Assembly: GCF_000397205.1 (NCBI RefSeq)
Contig: NC_021237.1
Coordinates: 1,117,001-1,181,000, forward strand
Length of the DNA stretch: 64,000 bases
Origin: Pseudomonas protegens CHA0
Lineage (GTDB): Bacteria > Pseudomonadota > Gammaproteobacteria > Pseudomonadales > Pseudomonadaceae
Direction of reading: 5' to 3'
Below are positions 1-7,423 of the stretch, one piece after another. Under the pieces are notes generated by a model. It saw nothing but the letters and a program-made list of their open reading frames with translations. It did not search any database and was not told the DNA's origin. The stretch's first letter is position 1. The number at the start of each line of letters is the position of its first letter. The translations under genes and the position numbers were made by a program.

Positions 1-1
1 G

Positions 2-148
2 CATATTCCGGTGCAGCAGATTTTCTTCTTCTGCGCGATTCCGGCCCTGCTTGCGGCGTTGTTGATCATCCAGGTGCGTTCGCCCCTGGCGTCGGCCTCA
101 AGTGAGGCGGGGCCGGCCGCGCAACGGCAGGCCCCGCTCAAGTCCTGA
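2..148 (+). CDS. C-terminal end of an MFS-type transporter (partial)
   Basis: The open frame enters from the left edge and stops with TGA at 146-148. The 48 visible residues have one strongly hydrophobic segment (IFFFCAIPALLAALLIIQV) followed by a short polar Ala/Pro/Ser-rich tail. This is how the last membrane helix and cytoplasmic tail of many Pseudomonas major facilitator transporters (for example aromatic acid:H+ symporters) look. The substrate cannot be judged from this fragment. It is convergent with the acetyltransferase that follows, with only 13 bases between the stop codons. Confidence 0.55.
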   Translation, partial: HIPVQQIFFFCAIPALLAALLIIQVRSPLASASSEAGPAAQRQAPLKS

Positions 149-161
149 GGGGCAGGGTGCT

Positions 162-629
162 TCAGCGTGCCAGGTGCTTGATCATCGGCACGCAGGCCAG
201 GGTCAGGCCCCGGGGCGACTGGTACTGAGCGATGCGCTCACCGACAAAGCCGCAACGGCGATAAAAGTCGGCGGCATTGAGGGTCGAATCCAGGATCAGG
301 TGGGGCAACTCGGCCTCCAGCGCCCGTTCTTCGAGGTACTCCATCATCTTGCGGCCGATACCACGTCCCATGTAGGCCGGGTCGACGAACACCGCGTCGA
401 CCTGCCCGGTCTCCAGGTCGAGCATGCCGCTGGCGGTCACCTGATTGTCGATGACCGCGACATGGCCGGTGTTTTCCACCACTTCGATGAAGTAGTCGCT
501 CAGTTCGCCAGCCGTCCAGACCTGGAGGTCCGCTTCGGGGTAGTGGCCGGCGCACTGCTGGTTGATGGCCTGGTTGCGAATGTCGAAGACTCGTTGTGCG
601 TCGGCGCCGTGGGCTTTTCTGATGAGCAT
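162..629 (-). CDS. GNAT family N-acetyltransferase
   Basis: A 155-residue single-domain protein starting MLIRKAHGADAQRV. It shows the GNAT fold order: an N-terminal strand and helix, the beta-4 segment QVDAVFVDPAYMGRGIG carrying the acetyl-CoA pyrophosphate-binding signature (MGRGIGRKMM, Q/RxxGxG/A type) near residues 87-96, and a C-terminal NAADFYRRCGF motif where the Tyr is the usual general acid position. It should transfer acetyl from acetyl-CoA to an amine. The acceptor is unknown. The start at 629 was chosen over an upstream in-frame extension because homology-like sequence begins exactly there. It lies 56 bases downstream of the methyltransferase gene on the same strand. Confidence 0.88.
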   Translation of the reverse strand: MLIRKAHGADAQRVFDIRNQAINQQCAGHYPEADLQVWTAGELSDYFIEVVENTGHVAVIDNQVTASGMLDLETGQVDAVFVDPAYMGRGIGRKMMEYLEERALEAELPHLILDSTLNAADFYRRCGFVGERIAQYQSPRGLTLACVPMIKHLAR

Positions 630-685
630 GCTGTGTCCGTTCCCTGGGGTTAGCCGCCCATCCTGCCAGAGCCCGAGCGCTGCTG

Positions 686-1498
686 TCATGCGGCCCTGGC
701 CTGTATCAGCAACAGCCCCCAGCCGGTGGGCAGGGTGCCGTCGGCGCATTGCAAGTGCCGGGTGGCGTCGTGCAGTTCCTGCTTCATCCTGGCGCGGTTG
801 GCAGGGCTCAGGCGATCCAGGTCGTAGGTGTCGCCAAGGGCAACCCAGAGTTCCTCGAAGGTTGGCGTCCAGGGCAGGTCCAGGTCTTCGAAGTGCAGCG
901 CGGTGAAGTGCCGGCCCAGCAGTTGCCGCCAGCCATCCTCCGACTGCGCCCGTGGGTCCACTAGGGGCAGGTGCGCCAGGTGGTCGCGTCGGGCGGCGGC
1001 GCGGAACACCTGCAGGTAGTGCTGGCCCAGTTCCCCGAGGAGAAATTCCCGGCCGACCACCGCTGACAGTTGGCCGCCCGGGACCAGCACTCGATGAGCC
1101 TCCTGCAGCACCTGCTCGATATCGCTCATGAGCATCAGCGCCAGGTGCGAAAGCACCGCGTCGACGCTGGCGCTGGCGAGGGAAAGGGCTTGCGCCCGCT
1201 CCTCCAGCAGCAGGCCCCGGCCCGCCAGGCGCACATGGGCCGCCTGTAATTCGGTGGCGCTCATGTCGACCCCGAGCAACCGTGCCGTGGGGTGGTGCCT
1301 GGCCAGCAGGTCGAGCAGGAAACCGTCGCCGCAACCCAGGTCCAGCACCCGCGCCTCGGGTGGTAGGGCCTTGAGGGTGGTTGCCAGTATGTCGTAGGAG
1401 GAACCACGCCCCGCCAGGCTCAGCCCGGCGAAGGCCGGTGGCGTGGTGCCGGGGTGGCGCTGGTGGAAATCCTGGAGGAAGCGTTCGGCGCTGTTCAT
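686..1498 (-). CDS. Class I SAM-dependent methyltransferase
   Basis: A 270-residue protein with the class I methyltransferase core. Motif I is VLDLGCGDGFLLDLL (residues about 51-65), the glycine-rich loop that binds S-adenosylmethionine. An acidic end of strand beta-2 follows (LLGVDMS), then a motif IV-like segment AVLSHLALMLM and the HRVLVPGGQL post-motif typical of the Methyltransf_11/25 group. The substrate is not evident; BioC-like and tRNA-wobble methylases share this core but nothing here points to either. Same orientation as the flanking acetyltransferase and SirB1-like genes, so co-transcription is possible. Confidence 0.85.
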   Translation of the reverse strand: MNSAERFLQDFHQRHPGTTPPAFAGLSLAGRGSSYDILATTLKALPPEARVLDLGCGDGFLLDLLARHHPTARLLGVDMSATELQAAHVRLAGRGLLLEERAQALSLASASVDAVLSHLALMLMSDIEQVLQEAHRVLVPGGQLSAVVGREFLLGELGQHYLQVFRAAARRDHLAHLPLVDPRAQSEDGWRQLLGRHFTALHFEDLDLPWTPTFEELWVALGDTYDLDRLSPANRARMKQELHDATRHLQCADGTLPTGWGLLLIQARAA

Positions 1499-1571
1499 GC
1501 TTTTTCATCCTTGCAGCAGGCGGGTGAGCGGCGGGCATTGTTGCACGGCAGGCGCGGAACCGCGGGAGGAT

Positions 1572-2375
1572 TCAGTGCACGATGGTATTAGGCGGCAGGT
1601 GCCCGAGGCGTTCGGTCAGGCGCAGGCGCTGGATCGGATCGTCGCTGAGCAGCAGGGCGTGCTCCAGGTCGAAGCGTTCGGCATTCGGGCATTCCAGGCG
1701 CTGGTAGAGGCTGGCCCGGGCCAGGTAGTCGGCGGCGCTGCCGTTGCCGATTTCCAGGACCCGTTCGGCATTGATCAGGGCCCCCAGATGGTCGTCGTAG
1801 GACAGGTGCAACTGGCGCAGGTTGCGTGACAGGCGTTGGAACATCTGCAGCGGTTCGGCGCTGGCCAGGTGCTCGGCGCTGAGTTTGATATGGGCGCCGT
1901 ACTGGCGCTGCAGCAGTTCCCGGCAATCGTTGGGGTACAGCCGCCGCCCGCCGCACGGGTCCAGCAGGTGGTCGGCACCGGGCACCCGCAGCAGGAAGTG
2001 CCCGGGAAAGTTCACCCCCGCCAGCGGCACCTGCAGCCGCTGCGCCAGCTCCAGAGCGATCAGGGCCAGGGCCAGGGGCTGGCCGCGCCGACGCTCCAAG
2101 ACCTTGTCCATCAGCGCAGCCTGGGGCCGCAGGGGCAGGTGTTCGTCCTGCTGGAAACCCAGGTCGTTGAGCCGGCGCAACAGCGGTTGGCCGAGCTCAT
2201 TCGCCGGCAGCGTCGGCAGGCTGCTGCCCACTTGCTGCTGCAGTTGCTTGAACTCCTCCAGCAACAGGCCGGGCACCACCTGGGGATCATGCTCGGCAGC
2301 AATCCAAAGGGCAGCTTCCAGCAGGGCGGGTGGCGAGCGGTGCAGACAGGCGAAAAAAGCTTGGCGCGGGTTCAT
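1572..2375 (-). CDS. SirB1-family (transglutaminase-like/TPR) protein
   Basis: A 267-residue protein. The central segment LMDKVLERRRGQPLALALIALELAQRL..GVNFPGHFLLRV (about residues 88-135) is the hallmark of the SirB1 / Transglut_core2 family, followed by an LDPCGGRRL turn and a C-terminal pair of TPR-like helices (ALINAERVLEIG..DYLARASLYQRL). Proteins of this family are cytoplasmic and poorly characterised. The canonical transglutaminase Cys is not obvious, so catalysis is doubtful. The ATG at 2375 is the first start. The 182-base gap to the divergent dehydrogenase gene should contain both promoters. Confidence 0.8.
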   Translation of the reverse strand: MNPRQAFFACLHRSPPALLEAALWIAAEHDPQVVPGLLLEEFKQLQQQVGSSLPTLPANELGQPLLRRLNDLGFQQDEHLPLRPQAALMDKVLERRRGQPLALALIALELAQRLQVPLAGVNFPGHFLLRVPGADHLLDPCGGRRLYPNDCRELLQRQYGAHIKLSAEHLASAEPLQMFQRLSRNLRQLHLSYDDHLGALINAERVLEIGNGSAADYLARASLYQRLECPNAERFDLEHALLLSDDPIQRLRLTERLGHLPPNTIVH

Positions 2376-2557
2376 CTCGATCTCCGACGGATGCCTCGTT
2401 TTAGCCTCGTGACGAAGCTTCGTCCAGTGTTGAAATGCGTGGTAGCAGGTTATTTCCCAAAGCCTGCAAAAACCCGGGGCTTATTCCTGCGCGGCGCAGC
2501 AAATTCCAGGCGCAAGCCTATACTGGCGTCTACAAGAAGTGATTCGGGAGCCCGTCG

Positions 2558-3577
2558 ATGTTCGCTCTCATGCACAGCACCCGCCTTGAATCGCTGCACC
2601 TCAGCGTCGACCCCTGTACCGGGTTGAAGGCCGTGATCGCCATCCACGACAGCCGCCTGGGGCCCGCCCTGGGCGGCTGTCGTTACCTCGCCTACCCCGA
2701 CGACAGCAGTGCCGTGACGGATGCTGCGCGCCTGGCCCAGGGCATGAGCTACAAGGCCGCCCTGGCCGGCCTGCCCCAGGGCGGCGGTACCGCCGTGATC
2801 ATCCGCCCCGCCCATGTGGAAAGCCGCGCCGCCCTGTTCGAAGCCTTTGGCCGATGCGTCGAGCAACTGGACGGGCGCTACATCACCGCCATCGACAGCG
2901 GTACCTCGGTGGCCGACATGGACTGCATCGCCCAGCAGACCCGTTACGTCACCAGCACCAGTGCCGCGGGCGACCCTGCCCCCCATGCCGCCATGGGAGT
3001 GTTCGCCGGCATACGCAGCACCGCCATGGCGCGCCTGGGCAGCGACAACCTGGAAGGCCTGCGGGTGGCGATCCAGGGGCTGGGCAATGTCGGCTATGCC
3101 CTGGCCGAACAGTTGCACGCTGCCGGGGCGGAGTTGCTGGTCAGCGATATCGATGCCGGCAAGGTGCAACTGGCCATGGAGCAACTGGGCGCCCATCCCA
3201 TCGCCAACGATTCTCTGCTCAGCACCCCTTGCGACATCCTCGCACCCTGCGGCCTGGGGGCGGTGCTCAACAGCCTCAGCGTGGCGCAACTGCGCTGCTC
3301 GGCGGTGGCGGGTTCGGCCAACAATCAACTGACCAACCTGCAGGTGGCCGATCAATTGGAGCGCCGCGGGATTCTCTATGCGCCGGACTACGTGATCAAT
3401 TCCGGGGGGCTGATCTATGTGTCCCTCAAGCACCGCAACACGGAACTGCCGGTCATCACCGCCCACCTGTCGAAGATCAGCCAGCGGCTGACGGAAATCT
3501 TCGCCCACGCCCAGGCCGAAAAGCGCTCCCCGGCGCGAGTGGCCGATGAACTGGCGGAACGGGTGCTGTACCGCTAG
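2558..3577 (+). CDS. Leu/Phe/Val dehydrogenase family protein, atypical active site
   Basis: 339 residues, usual length for the Glu/Leu/Phe/Val dehydrogenase superfamily (NAD-dependent oxidative deamination of branched or aromatic amino acids). The N-terminal dimerisation/catalytic domain has MSYKAALAGLPQGGG (Lys of MSYK is the substrate-carboxylate-binding residue) and RYITAIDSGTS with the conserved Asp. The NAD domain begins at GLRVAIQGLGNVGYALAE (GxGxxG). The family motif GGGK, whose Lys is catalytic, reads GGGT here (codons GGC GGC GGT ACC near 2782-2793). All other motifs are well kept, including YAPDYVINSGG. The missing lysine suggests the enzyme is inactive or altered. Start ATG at 2558. 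Confidence 0.85.
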   Translation: MFALMHSTRLESLHLSVDPCTGLKAVIAIHDSRLGPALGGCRYLAYPDDSSAVTDAARLAQGMSYKAALAGLPQGGGTAVIIRPAHVESRAALFEAFGRCVEQLDGRYITAIDSGTSVADMDCIAQQTRYVTSTSAAGDPAPHAAMGVFAGIRSTAMARLGSDNLEGLRVAIQGLGNVGYALAEQLHAAGAELLVSDIDAGKVQLAMEQLGAHPIANDSLLSTPCDILAPCGLGAVLNSLSVAQLRCSAVAGSANNQLTNLQVADQLERRGILYAPDYVINSGGLIYVSLKHRNTELPVITAHLSKISQRLTEIFAHAQAEKRSPARVADELAERVLYR

Positions 3578-3656
3578 GCATTCTTGCCTTAACCCTTGGC
3601 CAGGCTCTGTGTACCATCCGGCTGCGAAGTGCCCACTGACAAGGAATGTATCGACG

Positions 3657-3911
3657 ATGCGTGAAGCGCTGGAGACCGGGCTGGATGAGCAGTTGTCCTG
3701 CCTGTTGCGGGTGGGGGCGGACATTCAGGCGGTTCGTGATGTTCTTGTGGCATACCGGGACAAGGGCTTTTGCGCAGAGGCCGTATACAAGCATCTGGCA
3801 TCACTCCGGCCTGGCGCATCAGAAGAGCTGGAGGACCGAATTCTGGAAGCCATGGATATCGCATCAGGTTTTTGTTCCGCAGGCTCCAGGGTCTGGGACG
3901 TCGTGCAATGA
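3657..3911 (+). CDS. Small hypothetical protein, first gene of a coupled pair
   Basis: An 84-residue acidic protein beginning MREALETGLDEQLSCLL. I chose ATG 3657 because AAGGA lies 11 bases upstream (3641-3645), although the frame is open further upstream. No signal peptide or membrane segment is seen and I do not recognise the family. It seems mostly alpha-helical (DIQAVRDVLVAYRDKGFCAEAVYKHLASL). Its TGA stop overlaps the ATG of the next gene (ATGA, 3908-3911), so the two are very probably translationally coupled and may work together. Confidence 0.65.
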   Translation: MREALETGLDEQLSCLLRVGADIQAVRDVLVAYRDKGFCAEAVYKHLASLRPGASEELEDRILEAMDIASGFCSAGSRVWDVVQ

Positions 3912-4375
3912 CAGTGCCAGATATGGCCCCACCATTGACTGGCTGCTCCATCAGGCAACTGCAGTTGTACGCAGCGGCATGCCTGGCGGTTTACTGCGAA
4001 CGAAAAGGCATTGCTCACCCGTCCATCGATGAGTTGATAAAGCACCTTGAGGGCTACCCGCCAAAGGGCGATCTACTGGCGTGGGAGAGAGCCGGGGCGC
4101 TGCTGGCACTCAATGGTCGCGGAGATGATTGGCCCCAGGAGCTTGTCGCCTTGATAGCGCCTGAAGAGGTCGAGGCGTTCTCTTGCATCGTTGACAGCGC
4201 AGTTGAGGTGGGAATGGTTGACCTGTATGGCGACTCGACTGAGATGCCCCTGGCCTTCCTGGGCAAGATCACTTCCCTGCTGCATCGCAACGCTATCGAA
4301 TTGCCTGATCCGCCAGGGGCGACAGCGCTTCAACCGGCCACCGCACAAGTGCCACTCTTGCCTTCGCAGGCATGA
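3908..4375 (+). CDS. Hypothetical protein, second gene of a coupled pair
   Basis: A 155-residue protein starting MTVPDMAPPLTGCSIRQ at the ATG that shares four bases with the preceding stop codon. No family is recognised. Features that can be seen are two helical segments rich in Leu/Ala (LQLYAAACLAVYCERKGI; ALLALNGRGDDWPQELVALI), an acidic middle (APEEVEAFSCIVDSAVEVG) and a Pro/Ala-rich tail. No signal peptide is seen, so it is probably cytoplasmic. Its GC content is somewhat lower than that of neighbouring genes. It converges on yebG across a shared hairpin terminator. Confidence 0.65.
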   Translation: MTVPDMAPPLTGCSIRQLQLYAAACLAVYCERKGIAHPSIDELIKHLEGYPPKGDLLAWERAGALLALNGRGDDWPQELVALIAPEEVEAFSCIVDSAVEVGMVDLYGDSTEMPLAFLGKITSLLHRNAIELPDPPGATALQPATAQVPLLPSQA

Positions 4376-4405
4376 AAAAAGCCCTGTGCCAGGGGCACAG
4401 GGCTT
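4375..4405 (-). terminator. Rho-independent terminator of yebG (probably bidirectional)
   Basis: A ten-base perfect stem (4381-4390 with 4394-4403) and a three-base loop AGG. Six A residues at 4375-4380 become a U run for transcripts coming from yebG on the minus strand. The plus-strand side has a shorter T-rich run, so it may also stop the coupled hypothetical pair. Confidence 0.85.
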
Positions 4406-4423
4406 ATTCAATTCGCGTAAAGC

Positions 4424-4765
4424 CTATTTCGCGGCCTTGGCCGCTTTCGCCGGTTTGGCTGGCGCCTCGGCTTCAACAGGTTGCGGCTCTGCCACAGCCT
4501 CCACTACGGGAGCGGGGGCACTGAGCAACTCGGACAACGCGTCCGGCTGGCTCTTGAACGCCTTGGCGAACACATCGCGGTTCTTCGCCATGTAGATCCC
4601 GGCTTCTTCCACCTGCTGTTCGCTCAGCGACGGCACGGCTTTGTGCAACACTTCAGCGAGCAATTCAGCCAGTTCGAGCATTTTGTCATGACGGTCAGCT
4701 TCGGCTTTATCCATGAACAAGCGCTCCAGATCTCGGCTGCTGCGGTATACCACTTCGACGGCCAT
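4424..4765 (-). CDS. yebG: YebG-family SOS-inducible protein
   Basis: 113 residues. The N-terminus MAVEVVYRSSRDLERLFMD, the KAEADRHDKMLELAELL helix and the C-terminal acidic half match the YebG family, a small DNA-damage-inducible protein of unclear biochemistry in E. coli. The C-terminus is an extended Ala/Pro/Lys-rich tail (AEAPAKPAKAAKAAK), a low-complexity end common in Pseudomonas versions. A perfect LexA box lies 44 bases upstream of the ATG, which strongly supports the assignment and predicts induction by DNA damage. Confidence 0.9.
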   Translation of the reverse strand: MAVEVVYRSSRDLERLFMDKAEADRHDKMLELAELLAEVLHKAVPSLSEQQVEEAGIYMAKNRDVFAKAFKSQPDALSELLSAPAPVVEAVAEPQPVEAEAPAKPAKAAKAAK

Positions 4766-4808
4766 TCACCACCTCACATGCCTTCACGATAATGGGTCTG
4801 TATAAACA

Positions 4809-4824
4809 CTGTATCTATATACAG
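4809..4824 (-). promoter_or_regulatory. LexA (SOS) box upstream of yebG
   Basis: The sequence CTGTATCTATATACAG fits CTGT-N8-ACAG exactly, with the AT-alternating centre preferred by LexA. It lies in the yebG promoter region. A second CTGTATA half-site immediately next to it (4798-4804) may be part of a weaker adjoining operator. Confidence 0.9.
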
Positions 4825-5031
4825 GTCGAGAGAATAGGCGAAACCTTTTCCCTTGGATAGTGGCTTTTTAATGTAGACGCAATTTTTTTCCCGGGCCGAT
4901 TGTTACCAGGCCGTGCCTCGTTGCCGGCGGCCACCATCTCATTGAAGGCTCCTGGCCTTTTTTCTGCATGCAGAACAACCGTCACGTCCAATCCGCATCA
5001 TCCGGTCGAAACGACCTAAGGAAAAACCATC

Positions 5032-5532
5032 GTGAAAATCAATTGGGCCGAGAACCTGCGGCAGAACGTCCACCAGCTGGCCGAATCCCTGGGCAACTTG
5101 TTCGTCGAGTCGTTCCACTACCTGGCGCTGTTCGCCATCGGTGCGGTGACCGCCTGGGCGGCGGTGATGGAATTTTTGCAGATGATCGAGGTGGGCCACA
5201 TCAAGATCGATGACATCCTGCTGCTGTTCATCTACCTGGAGTTGGGGGCGATGGTCGGCATCTACTTCAAGACCAACCATATGCCGGTGCGTTTCCTGAT
5301 CTACGTGGCGATCACCGCGCTGACCCGGTTGCTGATCTCCAACGTCTCGCACCACAACCCGCCGGACCTGGGCATCATCTACCTGTGCGGCGGCATCCTG
5401 TTGCTGGCCTTCGCCATCCTGGTGGTGCGCTACGCCTCGTCGCAGTTCCCTTCGGTGAAGATCGAGCATCCGCAGCGCAAGATCGGCGCGGGCTCCGGCG
5501 AACACCCGGAAGTGGAGAAGGGCGAGCTCTAG
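5032..5532 (+). CDS. psiE: PsiE-family phosphate-starvation-inducible membrane protein
   Basis: 166 residues, start GTG at 5032 preceded by TAAGGAAAAACC. Four hydrophobic segments are visible (about residues 27-46 YLALFAIGAVTAWAAVMEFL; 60-80; 88-105; 118-140), matching the four-helix PsiE family. The loop SNVSHHNPPDLGIIYLCGG and the motif FKTNHMPVRFLIYVAITALTR are typical of PsiE. In E. coli the gene is controlled by PhoB and cAMP-CRP; I do not see a convincing Pho box upstream here. The stop codon shares bases with the stop of the convergent DUF3509 gene (CTAG, 5529-5532). Confidence 0.88.
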   Translation: MKINWAENLRQNVHQLAESLGNLFVESFHYLALFAIGAVTAWAAVMEFLQMIEVGHIKIDDILLLFIYLELGAMVGIYFKTNHMPVRFLIYVAITALTRLLISNVSHHNPPDLGIIYLCGGILLLAFAILVVRYASSQFPSVKIEHPQRKIGAGSGEHPEVEKGEL

Positions 5533-5846
5533 AACCTCAGGGCCGGCGGCGCGAGCTTCCGGCCGGTGGGCGGCGGCAGGCCCAGGCTGTCGCCGTTGGT
5601 CATGGCTTCGAGAATGGCCACGGCACTGTGGCCCTGCTCGATGGCGATACCAAACTGAATGCTTTGCACCAGGCGCTTGATGCGCTGCGGGTCATTGCGC
5701 TGGGCCGCGCTGATCATGCGCTTGGCCACCACCCGGCCACCTTCGGACAAGGTCAGCATGATGCTGCCGTCCAGGCCCTGGATGCTCAGGTTGACCTGGT
5801 ATTGCGGGGTGAAGGTGTCGGTAATCAGTTGAAAAGGGTTGTCCAT
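5529..5846 (-). CDS. DUF3509 domain-containing protein
   Basis: 105 residues starting MDNPFQLITDTFTPQYQVNLSIQ. The pattern LDGSIMLTLSEGGRVVAKRMI followed by RNDPQRIKRLVQSIQ fits the small Pseudomonas DUF3509 family (several paralogues per genome, function unknown, cytoplasmic). No membrane segment. Convergent with psiE with four shared bases at the stop codons, so 3' ends of the two mRNAs must overlap. Confidence 0.82.
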   Translation of the reverse strand: MDNPFQLITDTFTPQYQVNLSIQGLDGSIMLTLSEGGRVVAKRMISAAQRNDPQRIKRLVQSIQFGIAIEQGHSAVAILEAMTNGDSLGLPPPTGRKLAPPALRF

Positions 5847-6020
5847 GATGCGTCACCGCCTGATTGGATCGTGCAGTCATTGACCGGCAAGGCGCGGAAT
5901 TAGTTCGCGATTCCGGACCACTGGCCAGTCGTTCGCCGAGGGGGGCCAACGTCCGTATTCCTCCCCCGGGACAAAGCAAGGGACATGCCGGGAAACGCGC
6001 CGGGCAATGAATACGGGGAC

Positions 6021-6050
6021 AAAAAAGCGGACCACGAGGTCCGCTTTTTT
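6021..6050. terminator. Bidirectional hairpin terminator downstream of sdaC
   Basis: A perfect 13-base inverted repeat (6021-6033 and 6038-6050) with loop ACGA, flanked by A6 and T6 runs. It can stop transcription of the serine transporter gene on the minus strand and any plus-strand read-through. Confidence 0.92.
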
Positions 6051-6064
6051 TATCCAGGCCCGAT

Positions 6065-7360
6065 TCAGGGCACGACTGAATAAATGATCGCAGACAGTGC
6101 GACCAGCCCGATCAGCACCACGAACAGGTTCGACAACTGGCCCGAATACTGGCGCAGTGAAGGCACCCGCCGGATCGCATACATCGGCATCAGGAACAGC
6201 AGGCAGGCGATTACCGGTCCGCCCATGGTCTCGATGATGTGCAGGATGCTCGGGTTGAAGGTGGCCACGGCCCAGCACGTGAGGATCATGAACAGCGCGG
6301 TGATCTTCTCCAGGCTGCTGGAGGACAGCGAGCGCCCCCGCAGGTTTTTCACGATCAGGCCCTGGAAGCCTTCGCTGGCGCCGATGTAGTGGCCCAGGAA
6401 CGACTTGGTAATGGCCACCAGGGCGATCAGCGGGGCGGCATAGGCAATCACCGGGGTCTGAAAGTGGTTGGCCAGGTAGGACAGGATCGAGATGTTCTGT
6501 TCCTTGGCCGCTACCAGGTCCGCCGGCGACAGGGCCAGCACGCAACTGAAGCAGAAGAACATCACGGTCAGCACCATCATGCCGTGGGCCGTGGCCAGGA
6601 TACCGCTGCTCTTGGCTTCGGCCTGCGGGCCGTAATGGCGCTTCTGATCCAGGGCGAAGGCCGAGATGATCGGCGAATGGTTGAAGGAAAACACCATCAC
6701 CGGGATCGCCAGCCACAGGGTCTTGAAGAACAGCGGCAGGGGCATGCCTTCGCCGGCCGAGGCGAAGAACGCGCCGTTCCAGTTGGGGATCAGGCTCAGG
6801 GCCAGTAGCAGCAACGCGGCGACGAACGGGTAGACCAGCAGGCTCATGGCCCGCACGATCACGCCCTGGCCGCAGCGCACGATGGCCATCAGGCCGAGGA
6901 TCAGCAGCAGCGATAGCAGCGCCCGCGGCGGTGGAGTCATGTGCAGCTGGTGTTCCATGAAACTGCTCAGGGTGTTGGTCAGCGCCACGCTGTACACCAG
7001 CAGGATCGGGAAGATGGCAAAGAAGTAGAGCAGGGTGATCAGCTTGCCGGCGCCGACCCCGAAATGCTCCTCGACCACTTCGGTGATGTCTCCGGAGCGC
7101 CCGGAAAGAACGAAGCGGGTCAGGCCGCGGTGGGCGAAGAAGGTCATGGGGAAGGCCAGCAGCGCCAGCACGATCAGCGGCCAGAAGCCGCCGACCCCGG
7201 CGTTGATCGGCAGGAACAGGGTGCCGGCGCCGATGGCGGTGCCATACAGGCCGAGCATCCAGGTGGTGTCGTGCTTGCTCCAGCCTTGCCGGGCTGTTGC
7301 GGTGTCGCGGGGTATGGCTACAGCAGGGTTTTGGGCAGCAGGTGTGGGTACATCGGTCAT
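6065..7360 (-). CDS. sdaC: Serine transporter, SdaC/HAAAP family
   Basis: 431 residues with about eleven hydrophobic helices. The start WMLGLYGTAIGAGTLFLPIN is the unwound TM1 signature of the HAAAP/amino acid-polyamine-organocation transporters, and VVEEHFGVGAGKLITLLYF and FSFNHSPIISAFALDQ are typical of SdaC/YhaO members that import serine with protons. ATG 7360 was chosen over an in-frame ATG 12 codons upstream because GAGG lies 8 bases before it. It sits just downstream (64 bases) of the L-serine deaminase gene on the same strand, making a serine uptake and breakdown operon; a strong terminator follows. Confidence 0.88.
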   Translation of the reverse strand: MTDVPTPAAQNPAVAIPRDTATARQGWSKHDTTWMLGLYGTAIGAGTLFLPINAGVGGFWPLIVLALLAFPMTFFAHRGLTRFVLSGRSGDITEVVEEHFGVGAGKLITLLYFFAIFPILLVYSVALTNTLSSFMEHQLHMTPPPRALLSLLLILGLMAIVRCGQGVIVRAMSLLVYPFVAALLLLALSLIPNWNGAFFASAGEGMPLPLFFKTLWLAIPVMVFSFNHSPIISAFALDQKRHYGPQAEAKSSGILATAHGMMVLTVMFFCFSCVLALSPADLVAAKEQNISILSYLANHFQTPVIAYAAPLIALVAITKSFLGHYIGASEGFQGLIVKNLRGRSLSSSSLEKITALFMILTCWAVATFNPSILHIIETMGGPVIACLLFLMPMYAIRRVPSLRQYSGQLSNLFVVLIGLVALSAIIYSVVP

Positions 7361-7423
7361 CGGTATCGCCTCGTTATTATTTTTGCTCGGGCTCACGTGT
7401 TACGGACGGTCAGGGAAGGCTCC

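Noticed and set aside
2450..3724. Long open frame antisense to the Leu/Phe/Val dehydrogenase
   Set aside because: Composition (runs of GVG, QAG, HRG) is that of a high-GC shadow frame; the plus-strand gene has full family motifs.
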